DNA of 36,248 nucleotides, taken from Chloroflexota bacterium (lineage in GTDB: Bacteria > Chloroflexota > Limnocylindria > Limnocylindrales > CSP1-4). The notes under the pieces were generated by a model that worked only from the letters and a program-made list of their open reading frames with translations, ran no database searches and was not told where the DNA came from. The stretch spans positions 1-36,248 of the forward strand of contig JACPOU010000010.1 of the NCBI GenBank assembly GCA_016191345.1. Direction: 5' to 3'. Below, piece after piece: positions 1 through 7,220 of this stretch (positions are counted from its first letter, which is position 1; the number at the start of each line of letters is the position of its first letter). The position numbers and the translations under genes were made by a program.

Positions 1-1
1 C

Positions 2-3000
2 TCGATCCCCTTCGTCAACACCCGCAAGACTGCGACCACGACCCTCGCCGTCGTCGGCGCGAATCCGGCGAACGGGGCCTACGTCGCTGTCGGCCAATCG
101 ATCTCACTGACGGTGACGGAGACCAATACCGGCCAGTCCGTCCTCCACGGAATCGCCGTCAGCGGTACGAACTCCTGCGCGACGTGGACAGCCGCGGCGA
201 ACAAGAACAGTGGCGCCGGAGCGTTCAGTGGCACGCTGAACCCCGGCGAATCCGTCAACTTCACCTGCACGTTCAGCGCCCCGAACGTCTCCGACTTCGC
301 GTGGTCGGCCACCGCGACGGGTCTCGATGAGCTCAATGCTCAGCACGATCCCACGGGCGAGACGGTCAACGGCCGGTACGACGTCCTCCAGCCTGCGACC
401 AAGCTCACGATCGTCCAGAACGCGTCGCCCCAGGTCCACGCCGGCGACTCGGTCACGATCATCGTCAATGAGAAGAACGACGGCGAGGGCACGATCACCG
501 CCGTCCGCGTCGATGGCACGGGCCCCTGCGCGAGCAACTGGGTCGCATCCGCGACGAAGGTCGGCGGCGCCACCTTCAGCGGGAGCCTCAACCCCGGGGA
601 ATCGGTGACCTTCACCTGCACGTTCTTGGCTCCGGCGAACGACTTCGCCTGGACGGCCGACGGCAAGGGCACTGACGCCCTCGCCAATGCGGTTCCGAGC
701 ACGAACGAGCACCAGGAAGGCACTGTCGACGTCGTCAGCCCCTCCACGATGCTGACGATCAAGAGTGCCCCGGCCAAGGTCCACGCCGGGGACACCGTGA
801 CGATCGTCGTGACGGAGAAGAACACCGGTGACGGGCCGCTGACGAACGTTAACGTCGTCGGGGGCGGGGCGTGCGCGTCCTTCGCTCCGGCGAATGTCGC
901 CACGCTTGCGGCGGGCGCGAGCACGGACTTCACCTGCACGTTCACGGCCTCCGCGACGGGCGTCGACGCCTCGTGGACCGCCGACGGCAAGGGCACCGAT
1001 GCCCTCGGCGCCGAGGCCCCCGCGAAGGATGAGCACCAGGAAGGGACGGTCATCGTGATCGCTCCCGCCACGACGCTCGGGCTCGTGAGCGCGCCGACCA
1101 CGGCCCTCAACGGCACGTCCGTCACCATCGTCGTCGTCGAGACGAACACCGGCGATGACACCCTCACCGGAGTCGGGGTCACGGGCACGAACTCGTGCGC
1201 CGACTGGACCGCCGCGGCCAGCAAGAACAACGGCGCCGGATCGTTCTCCGGCTCGCTTGCCCCCGGCCAGTCCGTGAATTTCAGCTGCACGTTCACGGTC
1301 GGAACGAGCGACGTGAGCTGGACGGCCCTCGGCCACGGGACCGACTCGCTCCAGGCTCCGGCACCCGCCGCGAACGAGGACGAGTCCGGCCGGATCGACG
1401 TGCTCAACCCGGCCACCACGCTGACCCTCGTCTCCGAGACCCCTGATCCCGTCCTCGCCCGCGGTTCCACCACGATCACCGTTCGCGAGGCGAACGTCGG
1501 CGACACGCCGCTGACGAACGTCAACGTCACGGGTTCCCCGTGCGCCATCTGGACGCCCGTGAATGCTGGCTTCGACGGGACCCTGGATCTTGCTGAGTAC
1601 CAGGACTTCAGCTGCACCGTCGCCGACGTTGGGACATCCAACATCGAATGGAGCGCGCTCGGCCACGGAACGGACCCGCTCGGGAATGCCGCGCCCCTCG
1701 ACAACGAGGACGAGGCGGGCAGCATCCACGTCGTCAACCCCGACATCGATGTCGTGAAGACGGCCGGCTCCAGCCTGGGCAACCAGGCTGCGGACGGCAC
1801 GGTCTATGCGGTCGAGGACGGCTCCACGGTCGTGTACCGCTACGCGGTCAGGACCCAGGATCCCGACGGCCTGACCGGCGTCACCGTCACCGATGACCTC
1901 TGCTCGCCCGTGACCGCGGTCCTCACCGCGGGCCAGAACTCGGGCGACACGAATGCCAACGGCAAGCTCGAGCCCGGTGAGACGTGGGTCTTCACCTGCT
2001 CGGCGACCCTCTCGGTCGCCGAGGACGGAGCTGCGGTCCACAACGTCGCGACGGCCAGCGGAACCCCGCTCGTCGGCCCCAAGGTTGATGACACGGACGA
2101 CGCGAACGTCGCCCTGCTGACGCCCGGCATCGAGATCGTCAAGACGGCCGGCGACGCAAAGGACGGCGAGGTCTACGTGACCGAAGCCGGGACCGACAAC
2201 GTCGTCTACCACTACGCGATCACGAACACCGGTGAGCTTGACCTCGTCAACCTTGCGGTCGTCGACGATCGCGGAACGCCTGGCAACACCAGCGACGACA
2301 TCACGGTCTGCACGATCCCGACCCTCGCGGTCGATGAGACGAAGACCTGCGACATCACGCTGACGGTGCTCGAGACCACGACGAACGTCGCCGTGGCCAC
2401 GGGCCACACCGAGGGTCGGCCGAACGACGACGTCACCGATACCGACAGCGCGGTCGTCCGTGTGCCCGACGTGTCGATCACGAAGGCCAACAGGGACAGC
2501 GACGGGATCGTCGGTCGTGGGCAGGTCGTGACGTACACGATCGACGTTACGGTCGTCGAGGGCCCGGTGACCAACGCGGTCGTGACCGACACCCTGCCCG
2601 CCGGGCAGACGTACGTGAGCGACTCGCAGTCGGCCAGCCCATCGGCAACGTTCGAGCTCCTCGACGGTGGGCGAACGTTGAAGTGGAGCTGGACGTCGCT
2701 GGCAAGGCCTGCCCAGATCAGCTACCAGGTCACCATCGACGGCGACGCCCCGACGGGCTCCCAGACGAACAGGGCAGTGCTCTGCGTCAGCGAGCTGGAG
2801 GTCTGCAGGTCGTCCGACTCGAAGGTGGAGGTTCCCGACCTCACGATCGCCAAGAGCTACGCCGGCAACACCGGTGGGACGGCAATCGACGGGACGGCGA
2901 TCGCGAAGATCGGTGACACGCTCACCTACACCCTCGCGTACGACCTGACCGGCGGCCCGGTCCAGAACGGGATCATCACCGACACCCTGCCCGCCGGCCT

Positions 3001-3439
3001 CACGTACGTCTCCGGTTCCGCCACGAACAACGACGAGTTCAGCTTCGTCAGCTACGACGCGACGACTCGCATGCTCCAGTGGACCGCCAGCGCCGTCACG
3101 AACGACGGCTCGGTCACCTACCGGGTGACCGTCGACGTGGACTCGTTCAGGCTCGATCAGCCGCTCGTGAATGTGGCGACCATCGACTCGGACGAGACGG
3201 ACAAGCGCCAGGACACGGAGAAGGTCTTCGTCCAGGCCGTCCTCGCCGAGACCGACGCCCCGACTCCGAACATCACCCTGCCGCCCACGGACGGCATCGA
3301 CGCCGGCGACCAGGCTCCGAGCAACCCGGGCTTCGGCCTGATGCTCGCCCTGCTCGTCATCGCCGGGATCGGCCTGGCCGCGGGGCTCTTCGCCCCGACG
3401 CCGGGCACGGCCCGCCGGCAGGAGGTTCGCCGCCGCTAG
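2..3439 (+). CDS. Large DUF11-type repeat surface protein with LPPTD C-terminal tail (5' end outside window)
   Basis: The frame is open from the window edge, so the start and any signal peptide are missing; 1145 residues are visible. The first half (to about nt 1735) holds five related repeats of roughly 105-115 residues. Each has a V-T-I-V-V-x-E-x-N-x-G strand, a Cys in an N-S-C-A-x-W-like segment and a second Cys in F-(T/S)-C-T-F, probably a disulfide. From about 1736 to 3245 come four longer DUF11-like modules (I-x-V-x-K-T-A-G; V-T-D-T-L-P-A-G-x-T-Y-V). The tail has VLAETD, then LPPTD at 3278-3292, a hydrophobic helix at about 3335-3400 and an Arg-rich end (RRR). Inference: an exported stalk or S-layer-like adhesive protein anchored at its C-terminus. 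Its two downstream neighbours share the tail. DUF11 assignment is confident; function is not. Confidence 0.88.
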   Translation, partial: SIPFVNTRKTATTTLAVVGANPANGAYVAVGQSISLTVTETNTGQSVLHGIAVSGTNSCATWTAAANKNSGAGAFSGTLNPGESVNFTCTFSAPNVSDFAWSATATGLDELNAQHDPTGETVNGRYDVLQPATKLTIVQNASPQVHAGDSVTIIVNEKNDGEGTITAVRVDGTGPCASNWVASATKVGGATFSGSLNPGESVTFTCTFLAPANDFAWTADGKGTDALANAVPSTNEHQEGTVDVVSPSTMLTIKSAPAKVHAGDTVTIVVTEKNTGDGPLTNVNVVGGGACASFAPANVATLAAGASTDFTCTFTASATGVDASWTADGKGTDALGAEAPAKDEHQEGTVIVIAPATTLGLVSAPTTALNGTSVTIVVVETNTGDDTLTGVGVTGTNSCADWTAAASKNNGAGSFSGSLAPGQSVNFSCTFTVGTSDVSWTALGHGTDSLQAPAPAANEDESGRIDVLNPATTLTLVSETPDPVLARGSTTITVREANVGDTPLTNVNVTGSPCAIWTPVNAGFDGTLDLAEYQDFSCTVADVGTSNIEWSALGHGTDPLGNAAPLDNEDEAGSIHVVNPDIDVVKTAGSSLGNQAADGTVYAVEDGSTVVYRYAVRTQDPDGLTGVTVTDDLCSPVTAVLTAGQNSGDTNANGKLEPGETWVFTCSATLSVAEDGAAVHNVATASGTPLVGPKVDDTDDANVALLTPGIEIVKTAGDAKDGEVYVTEAGTDNVVYHYAITNTGELDLVNLAVVDDRGTPGNTSDDITVCTIPTLAVDETKTCDITLTVLETTTNVAVATGHTEGRPNDDVTDTDSAVVRVPDVSITKANRDSDGIVGRGQVVTYTIDVTVVEGPVTNAVVTDTLPAGQTYVSDSQSASPSATFELLDGGRTLKWSWTSLARPAQISYQVTIDGDAPTGSQTNRAVLCVSELEVCRSSDSKVEVPDLTIAKSYAGNTGGTAIDGTAIAKIGDTLTYTLAYDLTGGPVQNGIITDTLPAGLTYVSGSATNNDEFSFVSYDATTRMLQWTASAVTNDGSVTYRVTVDVDSFRLDQPLVNVATIDSDETDKRQDTEKVFVQAVLAETDAPTPNITLPPTDGIDAGDQAPSNPGFGLMLALLVIAGIGLAAGLFAPTPGTARRQEVRRR
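3278..3400 (+). other. C-terminal LPPTD/hydrophobic/RRR anchoring cassette, copy 1
   Basis: LPPTD is encoded at 3278-3292, followed by about 15 small or polar residues, a helix of about 21 hydrophobic residues and a basic C-terminus. The order matches a cell-wall sorting signal (motif, membrane span, positive tail), but position 5 is Asp rather than Gly. It is preceded by VLAETD at about 3238-3255. Copies 2 and 3 are in the next two genes. Confidence 0.6.
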
Positions 3440-3454
3440 GCAAGGACCTCCACC

Positions 3455-3473
3455 GGACCCAACCCTTGGGTCC
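3455..3473 (+). terminator. Short hairpin after the DUF11 gene
   Basis: Perfect 8-bp inverted repeat, ggacccaa / ttgggtcc, with a 3-nt loop, 16 nt after the stop codon. There is no T-tract, so it may be a weak terminator or part of the structured leader of the next gene. Confidence 0.35.
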
Positions 3474-3530
3474 CCGAGACCTGGACGGGACGTACTGCCT
3501 GAGTGCGTCCCGTCCATCCATGTCCGGCCC
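3469..3530 (+). repeat. Covarying hairpin repeat, copy 1
   Basis: Shared block tccccgagac, then a 13-bp stem (3483-3495 with 3503-3515) around a 7-nt loop ending in gcctga, then ccatgtccgg. Copy 2 is at 5066-5126. The stems share ten base pairs. At one inner position A-T here is replaced by G-C in copy 2, and at another T.G is replaced by C-G, so pairing is conserved. This suggests an RNA or DNA structure in the upstream regions of the two following surface-protein genes. Confidence 0.6.
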
Positions 3531-3630
3531 TGGTACCAAGGTCCTGGGACGTTGTTGACAGGCGGCACCGAAAGTTTGGGCGGTGCGGTGCGGTCTGGTG
3601 CGGTCAGAGCTGGAAAATAGGCATCCGGAC

Positions 3631-3649
3631 GTACTGGACGGCCCAGTAC
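3631..3649 (+). promoter_or_regulatory. Palindrome upstream of second surface-protein gene
   Basis: gtactgg / ccagtac, 7-bp arms around 5 nt, 105 nt before the ATG at 3754. The sequence gtactggacgg recurs at 5310-5320, about 96 nt before the third surface-protein gene. It may be an operator or part of a leader RNA. No convincing -10/-35 pair is visible; a ttgaca at 3555-3560 lacks a partner. Confidence 0.35.
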
Positions 3650-3753
3650 CTTTCGGTCATCCTGTGCTCCCGCTCGCGCCCCGACGGCGTGTCAGGCACG
3701 GGTGGAAGCGTCTCATCAGGCCACGGTGAACTTGTCTCGGAGGGGACCAATCG

Positions 3754-4944
3754 ATGGAACTCAATCGCACGGCGCGACGTGTCGCGATCGTCCGCAAGCT
3801 CGGATGGCTCAGCGTCGCTTCGCTGCTCGGACTCGCGCTGCTCGCCCCGTCGGCGTCGGCTGCTGCGAATAACAGCGGAGCGATCTGGACGTCACTGTCC
3901 GACGGCACCAGCGTCAACGCCAACATCTACGCTGCCAAGGAGGACGTGTACCTCAACGGCGGCCCGCAGAACTGCGGCGGCGGCGGCGGACTCCCCGACG
4001 GCATCTACTACTTCCAGGTGACTGATCCCAGCGGCGCGGATCTGCTGTCGACCGACGCCATCAAGTTCCGCCAGGTCGTGGTCGTCAACGGCGTCATCGC
4101 CGGCAACGGCACCGGCGACGGCAACCACGCTGAGGGGACCGGTGGCTGCAATGGCGGCATCCCGGTCAAGCTCGCGCCCTACGAGACCACGCCGAACAAC
4201 GGCGGCGAATACAGCGTCGACATGGCGTCCAAGGCGGAGGTCGAGGCCTGCGAGGGCTTCAACGCCGAGTCCACCACCTTCAACTTCCTGGACTGCACCA
4301 CGAGCAAGAACGACAACTACAAGGTCCGGATTGCCGACCCGGCAATCGCGATCGTCAAGGTCGCGGATCCAACGGAGGTGCCGGCGGGAGGTGCCAACGT
4401 CACCTACACGTACACGGTCGGCAATGCGGGTGACACCGCCCTCTCGGACGTATCCGTCACGGACGACAAGTGCTCGCCGACGGCCTACGTCAGCGGTGAC
4501 AGCAACGGCAACGAGGTCCTCGAGCTCACCGAGACCTGGCTGTTCACCTGCACGATGCCCATCACGCAGGAGACGACGAACGTCGCCACCGCCCGTGGCT
4601 GGGACGGCGAGACCGAGGTCACGGCCAGCGACACCGCGACGGTGACGGTGGCCGCCCCGACCGCCGCTCCGACCGCCGCTCCGACCGCCGCTCCGACCGC
4701 CGCTCCGACCGCCGCGCCAACCATCGCCCCGTCCCAGAGCGTTCTGTCCGAGACGGACACCCCGTCCCAGAGCGTCCTCGGCGAGACCGACGGCCCGAGC
4801 GTCACGCTCCCGCCGACGGACTCCCTGACCGGCACCTCCGCCCCGTCGGGCGACAGCTGGCGGATGCTGGTCATCGCGATGGCCGCGCTCCTCGCGAGCG
4901 TCCTGGTCATGACCCCGGCGAAGGCCTCGAGCCGCCGCCGCTAG
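3754..4944 (+). CDS. Secreted DUF11-domain protein with PTAA repeats and LPPTD tail
   Basis: 396 residues. The ATG at 3754 has a strong ribosome binding site, ggagggg, 8 nt upstream. Residues 1-36 form a signal peptide: R/K-rich start, hydrophobic core, then SASA-A. Residues about 37-190 are a Gly/Asn-rich domain I do not recognise, with several Cys. Residues about 196-300 are one DUF11-like module (IVKVADPTEVPAGG, VTDDKCSP, ETWLFTC). A (P-T-A-A)-type linker follows, encoded by five 12-bp repeats, then two QSVL-(S/G)-ETD motifs, LPPTD at 4807-4821, a hydrophobic span and RRR at the very end. The architecture is a secreted, C-terminally anchored protein, probably a partner of the giant DUF11 protein upstream. 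Function unknown. A 16-bp hairpin follows the stop. Confidence 0.88.
   Translation: MELNRTARRVAIVRKLGWLSVASLLGLALLAPSASAAANNSGAIWTSLSDGTSVNANIYAAKEDVYLNGGPQNCGGGGGLPDGIYYFQVTDPSGADLLSTDAIKFRQVVVVNGVIAGNGTGDGNHAEGTGGCNGGIPVKLAPYETTPNNGGEYSVDMASKAEVEACEGFNAESTTFNFLDCTTSKNDNYKVRIADPAIAIVKVADPTEVPAGGANVTYTYTVGNAGDTALSDVSVTDDKCSPTAYVSGDSNGNEVLELTETWLFTCTMPITQETTNVATARGWDGETEVTASDTATVTVAAPTAAPTAAPTAAPTAAPTAAPTIAPSQSVLSETDTPSQSVLGETDGPSVTLPPTDSLTGTSAPSGDSWRMLVIAMAALLASVLVMTPAKASSRRR
4657..4716 (+). repeat. 12-bp tandem repeat encoding PTAA linker
   Basis: Five head-to-tail copies of ccgaccgccgct (the last with one change), in frame, encoding P-T-A-A units in a flexible linker next to the anchoring motif. 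Copy number is likely variable between strains. Confidence 0.85.
4807..4944 (+). other. C-terminal LPPTD cassette, copy 2
   Basis: LPPTD at 4807-4821, then a Ser/Gly-rich spacer, a hydrophobic helix (M-L-V-I-A-M-A-A-L-L core) and a terminal S-S-R-R-R. Two QSVL-(S/G)-ETD motifs precede it. The last residue of the protein is in the Arg cluster, as in sortase substrates. Confidence 0.6.
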
Positions 4945-4965
4945 GTCGCTCCACCGCCACACGTT

Positions 4966-5003
4966 CGAGGGGGTCGAAGCGGGCAACCGCTTCGACCCCC
5001 TCG
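4966..5003 (+). terminator. Strong hairpin terminator after the second surface gene
   Basis: Perfect 16-bp inverted repeat (4966-4981 with 4988-5003) with a 6-nt loop, 21 nt after the stop codon at 4944. No T-tract follows, which is usual in very GC-rich genomes. Confidence 0.75.
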
Positions 5004-5065
5004 CTGCTCCCGATCGAAGGCCAGGATCCCGAAACCTCCCGCGGCCCGCGCGCCGCACACCACAT

Positions 5066-5126
5066 GGTCCCCGAGACCCGGACGGGACGCGCCGGCCTGA
5101 GCGCGTCCCGTCCGCCCATGTCCGGG
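5066..5126 (+). repeat. Covarying hairpin repeat, copy 2
   Basis: Second copy of the element at 3469-3530. It has ggtccccgagac, a perfect 13-bp stem (5080-5092 with 5101-5113) and an 8-nt loop ending in gcctga, then cccatgtccggg. It lies between the terminator of the second surface gene and the start of the third, so it belongs to the upstream region of the third gene. Confidence 0.6.
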
Positions 5127-5309
5127 CCAGGGTGCGCTGATCGAGGCGGGCCGTCGCCACCCGGCGCGACGCCGCACCGGACCCTCCCTGACGCGAGTAC
5201 TCCCGGACCCCCACCCGCCGGTCCTGGGCCCTTCGGTGACGAGGCGCACCACGAATCGGGACCGGCGGTGGAGTGCGGTGGATTCAGGTGCGAATCGAAC
5301 CCGCCGCAG

Positions 5310-5382
5310 GTACTGGACGGGGCCGTCCAAGGTCCCCCACAGTGACGGAGCCCCCTAGGCAAGGGCCCCGGGATCTCCCGGG
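5310..5382 (+). promoter_or_regulatory. Palindromes just upstream of third surface gene
   Basis: Two palindromes lie in the last 110 nt before the gene: tggacgg / ccgtcca (5314-5329, 2-nt spacer) and cccggga / tcccggg (5367-5382, 2-nt spacer). They are too tight for good RNA hairpins and look more like operator sites. gtactggacgg and ctaggcaagg are also found near the preceding gene. The rest of the 4945-5415 gap holds no gene I can support. Confidence 0.35.
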
Positions 5383-5415
5383 TTCGGGACTCATCCAGAC
5401 CAGTACTCGGGGACC

Positions 5416-6318
5416 ATGATGAACGATCGAACCTTCCTGTCGGTCACGACCGGCCGTGCGGCGCGCATCGGTGCGGCGTCGCTCCTCGCCCTCGCGTCCG
5501 TCGGCTCGGCCGTCGGCGCGACCCTCGCCGCCCCGGGTGGCGGCGGCTCCATCCGGACCACCGACGCGCCGTGCCTTGCGCCGGCCGCAGTGAACCAGAA
5601 CCACTACGCGACCGGCTCCACGCTCTACATCCGTGGCGAGAACTTCGCCGCCTCGTCGGCGGTGACCTGGTCGATCAATGGGCTCCCCGGCGGCGCCAGC
5701 GGCGACCCGGGCGCCACGGTCGCGTCCGGCACGGTCTCCAGCGCGGCCGACGGCAGCTTCTGCTTCGGCGCCTACGTGATCGCGGGTGACGACTGGGGCG
5801 AGTACACGGTCCTCGCCGGTGGCAAGCGCGACAACTACCGCGTCGATGCCGGCGACCCGGCGCCCGACTCGGATGATCCGGGCACGACCGACGGCACGAC
5901 CGACGGCACGACCGACGGGACCACGGACGGGACCACGGACGGGACCACGGACGGAACCACGGACGGGACCACGGACGGGACCACGGACGGGACCACCGAC
6001 GGCACGACCGACGGGACCACCGATGGCACGACCGATGGCACGACCAGTGGGACCACCGACGGCACGCCGCCGGTGCAGTCCGTCCTCGGCGCCACCGATG
6101 GCTCCACGGGCGACACCGGGGCCACGCCGCCCACGCAGTCCGTCCTCGGCGCGACCGACGACAACAGCTCCACCATCGAACTCCCGCCGACCGATACCGT
6201 CTCCGATGTCGTGACGACCGGCAGCTCGCTGCTCGCCGTCCTTGGCCTCGGCGGCCTGGCGGGCCTCGCGGTCCTCTTCGCCCCGAGCTGGCGTCGCGAT
6301 CCCGACGCGACGGAGTAA
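5416..6318 (+). CDS. Secreted protein with GTTD repeats and LPPTD tail
   Basis: 300 residues from the ATG at 5416. A second in-frame ATG at 5419 sits 6 nt after cgggg and may be the real start. Residues 1-38 look like a signal peptide (basic start, A-S-L-L-A-L-A core, then T-L-A-A). Residues about 45-145 form a small domain with two Cys and an IPT/Ig-like character (L-Y-I-R-G-E-N-F-A near 74). About 60 residues of (G-T-T-D)n follow, encoded by 12-bp repeats. Two QSVLGATD motifs, LPPTD at 6181-6195, a hydrophobic span and R-R-D-P-D complete it. The acidic last residues differ from the other two proteins. Probably a surface protein anchored like its neighbours; function unknown. Confidence 0.85.
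   Translation: MMNDRTFLSVTTGRAARIGAASLLALASVGSAVGATLAAPGGGGSIRTTDAPCLAPAAVNQNHYATGSTLYIRGENFAASSAVTWSINGLPGGASGDPGATVASGTVSSAADGSFCFGAYVIAGDDWGEYTVLAGGKRDNYRVDAGDPAPDSDDPGTTDGTTDGTTDGTTDGTTDGTTDGTTDGTTDGTTDGTTDGTTDGTTDGTTDGTTSGTTDGTPPVQSVLGATDGSTGDTGATPPTQSVLGATDDNSSTIELPPTDTVSDVVTTGSSLLAVLGLGGLAGLAVLFAPSWRRDPDATE
5881..6066 (+). repeat. About 15 copies of a 12-bp repeat encoding GTTD
   Basis: In-frame variants of ggcacgaccgac run for about 186 bp and encode an extended Gly-Thr-Thr-Asp stalk. Third-base variation (gggaccacggac, ggaaccacggac) makes clusters, suggesting repeated local duplication. Likely length-polymorphic, and a hotspot for assembly collapse. Confidence 0.9.
6181..6315 (+). 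other. C-terminal LPPTD cassette, copy 3
   Basis: LPPTD at 6181-6195, a short spacer, a hydrophobic helix (L-L-A-V-L-G-L-G-G-L core), then S-W-R-R. Six acidic or polar residues follow the arginines. QSVLGATD occurs twice just upstream. Confidence 0.55.
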
Positions 6319-6348
6319 CCTGGCAGCGGACGCTGTCCCCGAGCACTG

Positions 6349-6381
6349 ACGACCCGGATGCCGTGCCCGCATCCGGGTCGT
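6349..6381 (+). terminator. Hairpin terminator between convergent genes
   Basis: 13-bp perfect inverted repeat, acgacccggatgc / gcatccgggtcgt, with a 7-nt loop, 30 nt after the stop at 6318. It lies between convergent genes and could serve both directions. Confidence 0.75.
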
Positions 6382-6404
6382 TGGATTCCGGGAGTCCCCT
6401 AGCC

Positions 6405-7169
6405 CTAGATCGTCGCTGAGAATCCCGGGTGGACCACCGCCACAGGTCCATCGAAGGCGGCGCGCACGGCGGCGATCGCCGCCTCGGGGTCCATGCCGGG
6501 CAGGATGTGCGTCAGGAGGACGCTCGAGGGCCGCGTCGCGGCGGCAAGGGCTCCGACCGCGGGGCCGTCGAGGTGGGCCGCGCCCACCGGGACCGGACCG
6601 GCCCCGAATGAGCACTCGACGAGCAGGACATCGCCCGGCCGGATGAGTGGGGCAAGGTCATCGGCTTCGCCGACATCCCCGGAGTAGACGAGGCCGACGC
6701 CCGACGCCGACCCGTCGTGCAGCCGGAACGCGAAGCTGTCCGCCGTGTGCCGAACGGGTGCCACGATGACCTCGAACGGCCCGACGCTGCGAGCTCCCGC
6801 GGAGAGGGGAACGAGATCGAGGGACCCGTCCGCGAATCCAGCCTGGCCATGCAGTCCGTCGAGGCGCGCGGACAGGTCCACGTGGGCATGCACGGCGATC
6901 TGGGCCGGTGGCGCGACGTGATACCGGAGCCAGTGGCGGAGGGGCACAAGGTCGACGAAGTGATCCGGATGGAGGTGGCTCACGAGGACCGCGGCGAGGC
7001 GCTCCGGTGCCACTCGAGACGCGAGTGACGCGAACGCCCCGTGCCCCAGGTCCATGGCCATGACGCCACCCTCGCCGTTCTCCGGCCCGGCCTCGAGCAG
7101 GTAGCAGGCGCCGCGGCTCCCGGGATCGTCGGTGTACGCCGGCCCCGCGCCGATGACGGTCAGGCGCAT
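6405..7169 (-). CDS. Metallo-beta-lactamase-fold hydrolase (RNase Z/PhnP-like)
   Basis: 254 residues. The metal-binding motif H-L-H-P-D-H is at residues 65-70. Further ligands are probably the His in V-R-H-T (about 139), the Asp in Y-S-G-D-V-G (about 170) and the late His in L-L-T-H-I. The start (M-R-L-T-V-I-G-A-G-P) and length match the stand-alone MBL family that includes RNase Z, PhnP-type phosphodiesterases and arylsulfatase-like enzymes. The exosite insertion of true RNase Z is not obvious, so substrate is unknown. The gene lies 51 nt downstream of the anti-sigma-like gene on the same strand and may be its last operon member. The stop faces a convergent terminator. Confidence 0.88.
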   Translation of the reverse strand: MRLTVIGAGPAYTDDPGSRGACYLLEAGPENGEGGVMAMDLGHGAFASLASRVAPERLAAVLVSHLHPDHFVDLVPLRHWLRYHVAPPAQIAVHAHVDLSARLDGLHGQAGFADGSLDLVPLSAGARSVGPFEVIVAPVRHTADSFAFRLHDGSASGVGLVYSGDVGEADDLAPLIRPGDVLLVECSFGAGPVPVGAAHLDGPAVGALAAATRPSSVLLTHILPGMDPEAAIAAVRAAFDGPVAVVHPGFSATI

Positions 7170-7220
7170 CGAGGTCGGGTGGCGATCGGCATTCGCGGAG
7201 CCTACTGCCCCACGGACGGG

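Noticed and set aside
3555-3560. ttgaca as promoter of the second surface gene
   Set aside because: No -10-like hexamer at 16-19 nt spacing; the sequence there is gggcggtgcgg.
104-3568. 1154-codon open frame on the minus strand opposite the DUF11 gene
   Set aside because: Arg/Asp/Gly-rich composition without any domain. It arises because GC-rich codons of the plus-strand gene lack stops in the mirror frame. The plus-strand protein has clear repeats and an anchor.
5283-5305. tRNA T-arm-like sequence on the minus strand (ggttcgattc)
   Set aside because: The flanking 5-bp stem does not pair, and no acceptor, D or anticodon arm is found.
3892-6615. Long minus-strand open frames opposite the second and third surface genes
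   Set aside because: Repetitive (R-S-G-G, G-P-V-R) shadows of the PTAA and GTTD repeats, without start signals or domains.
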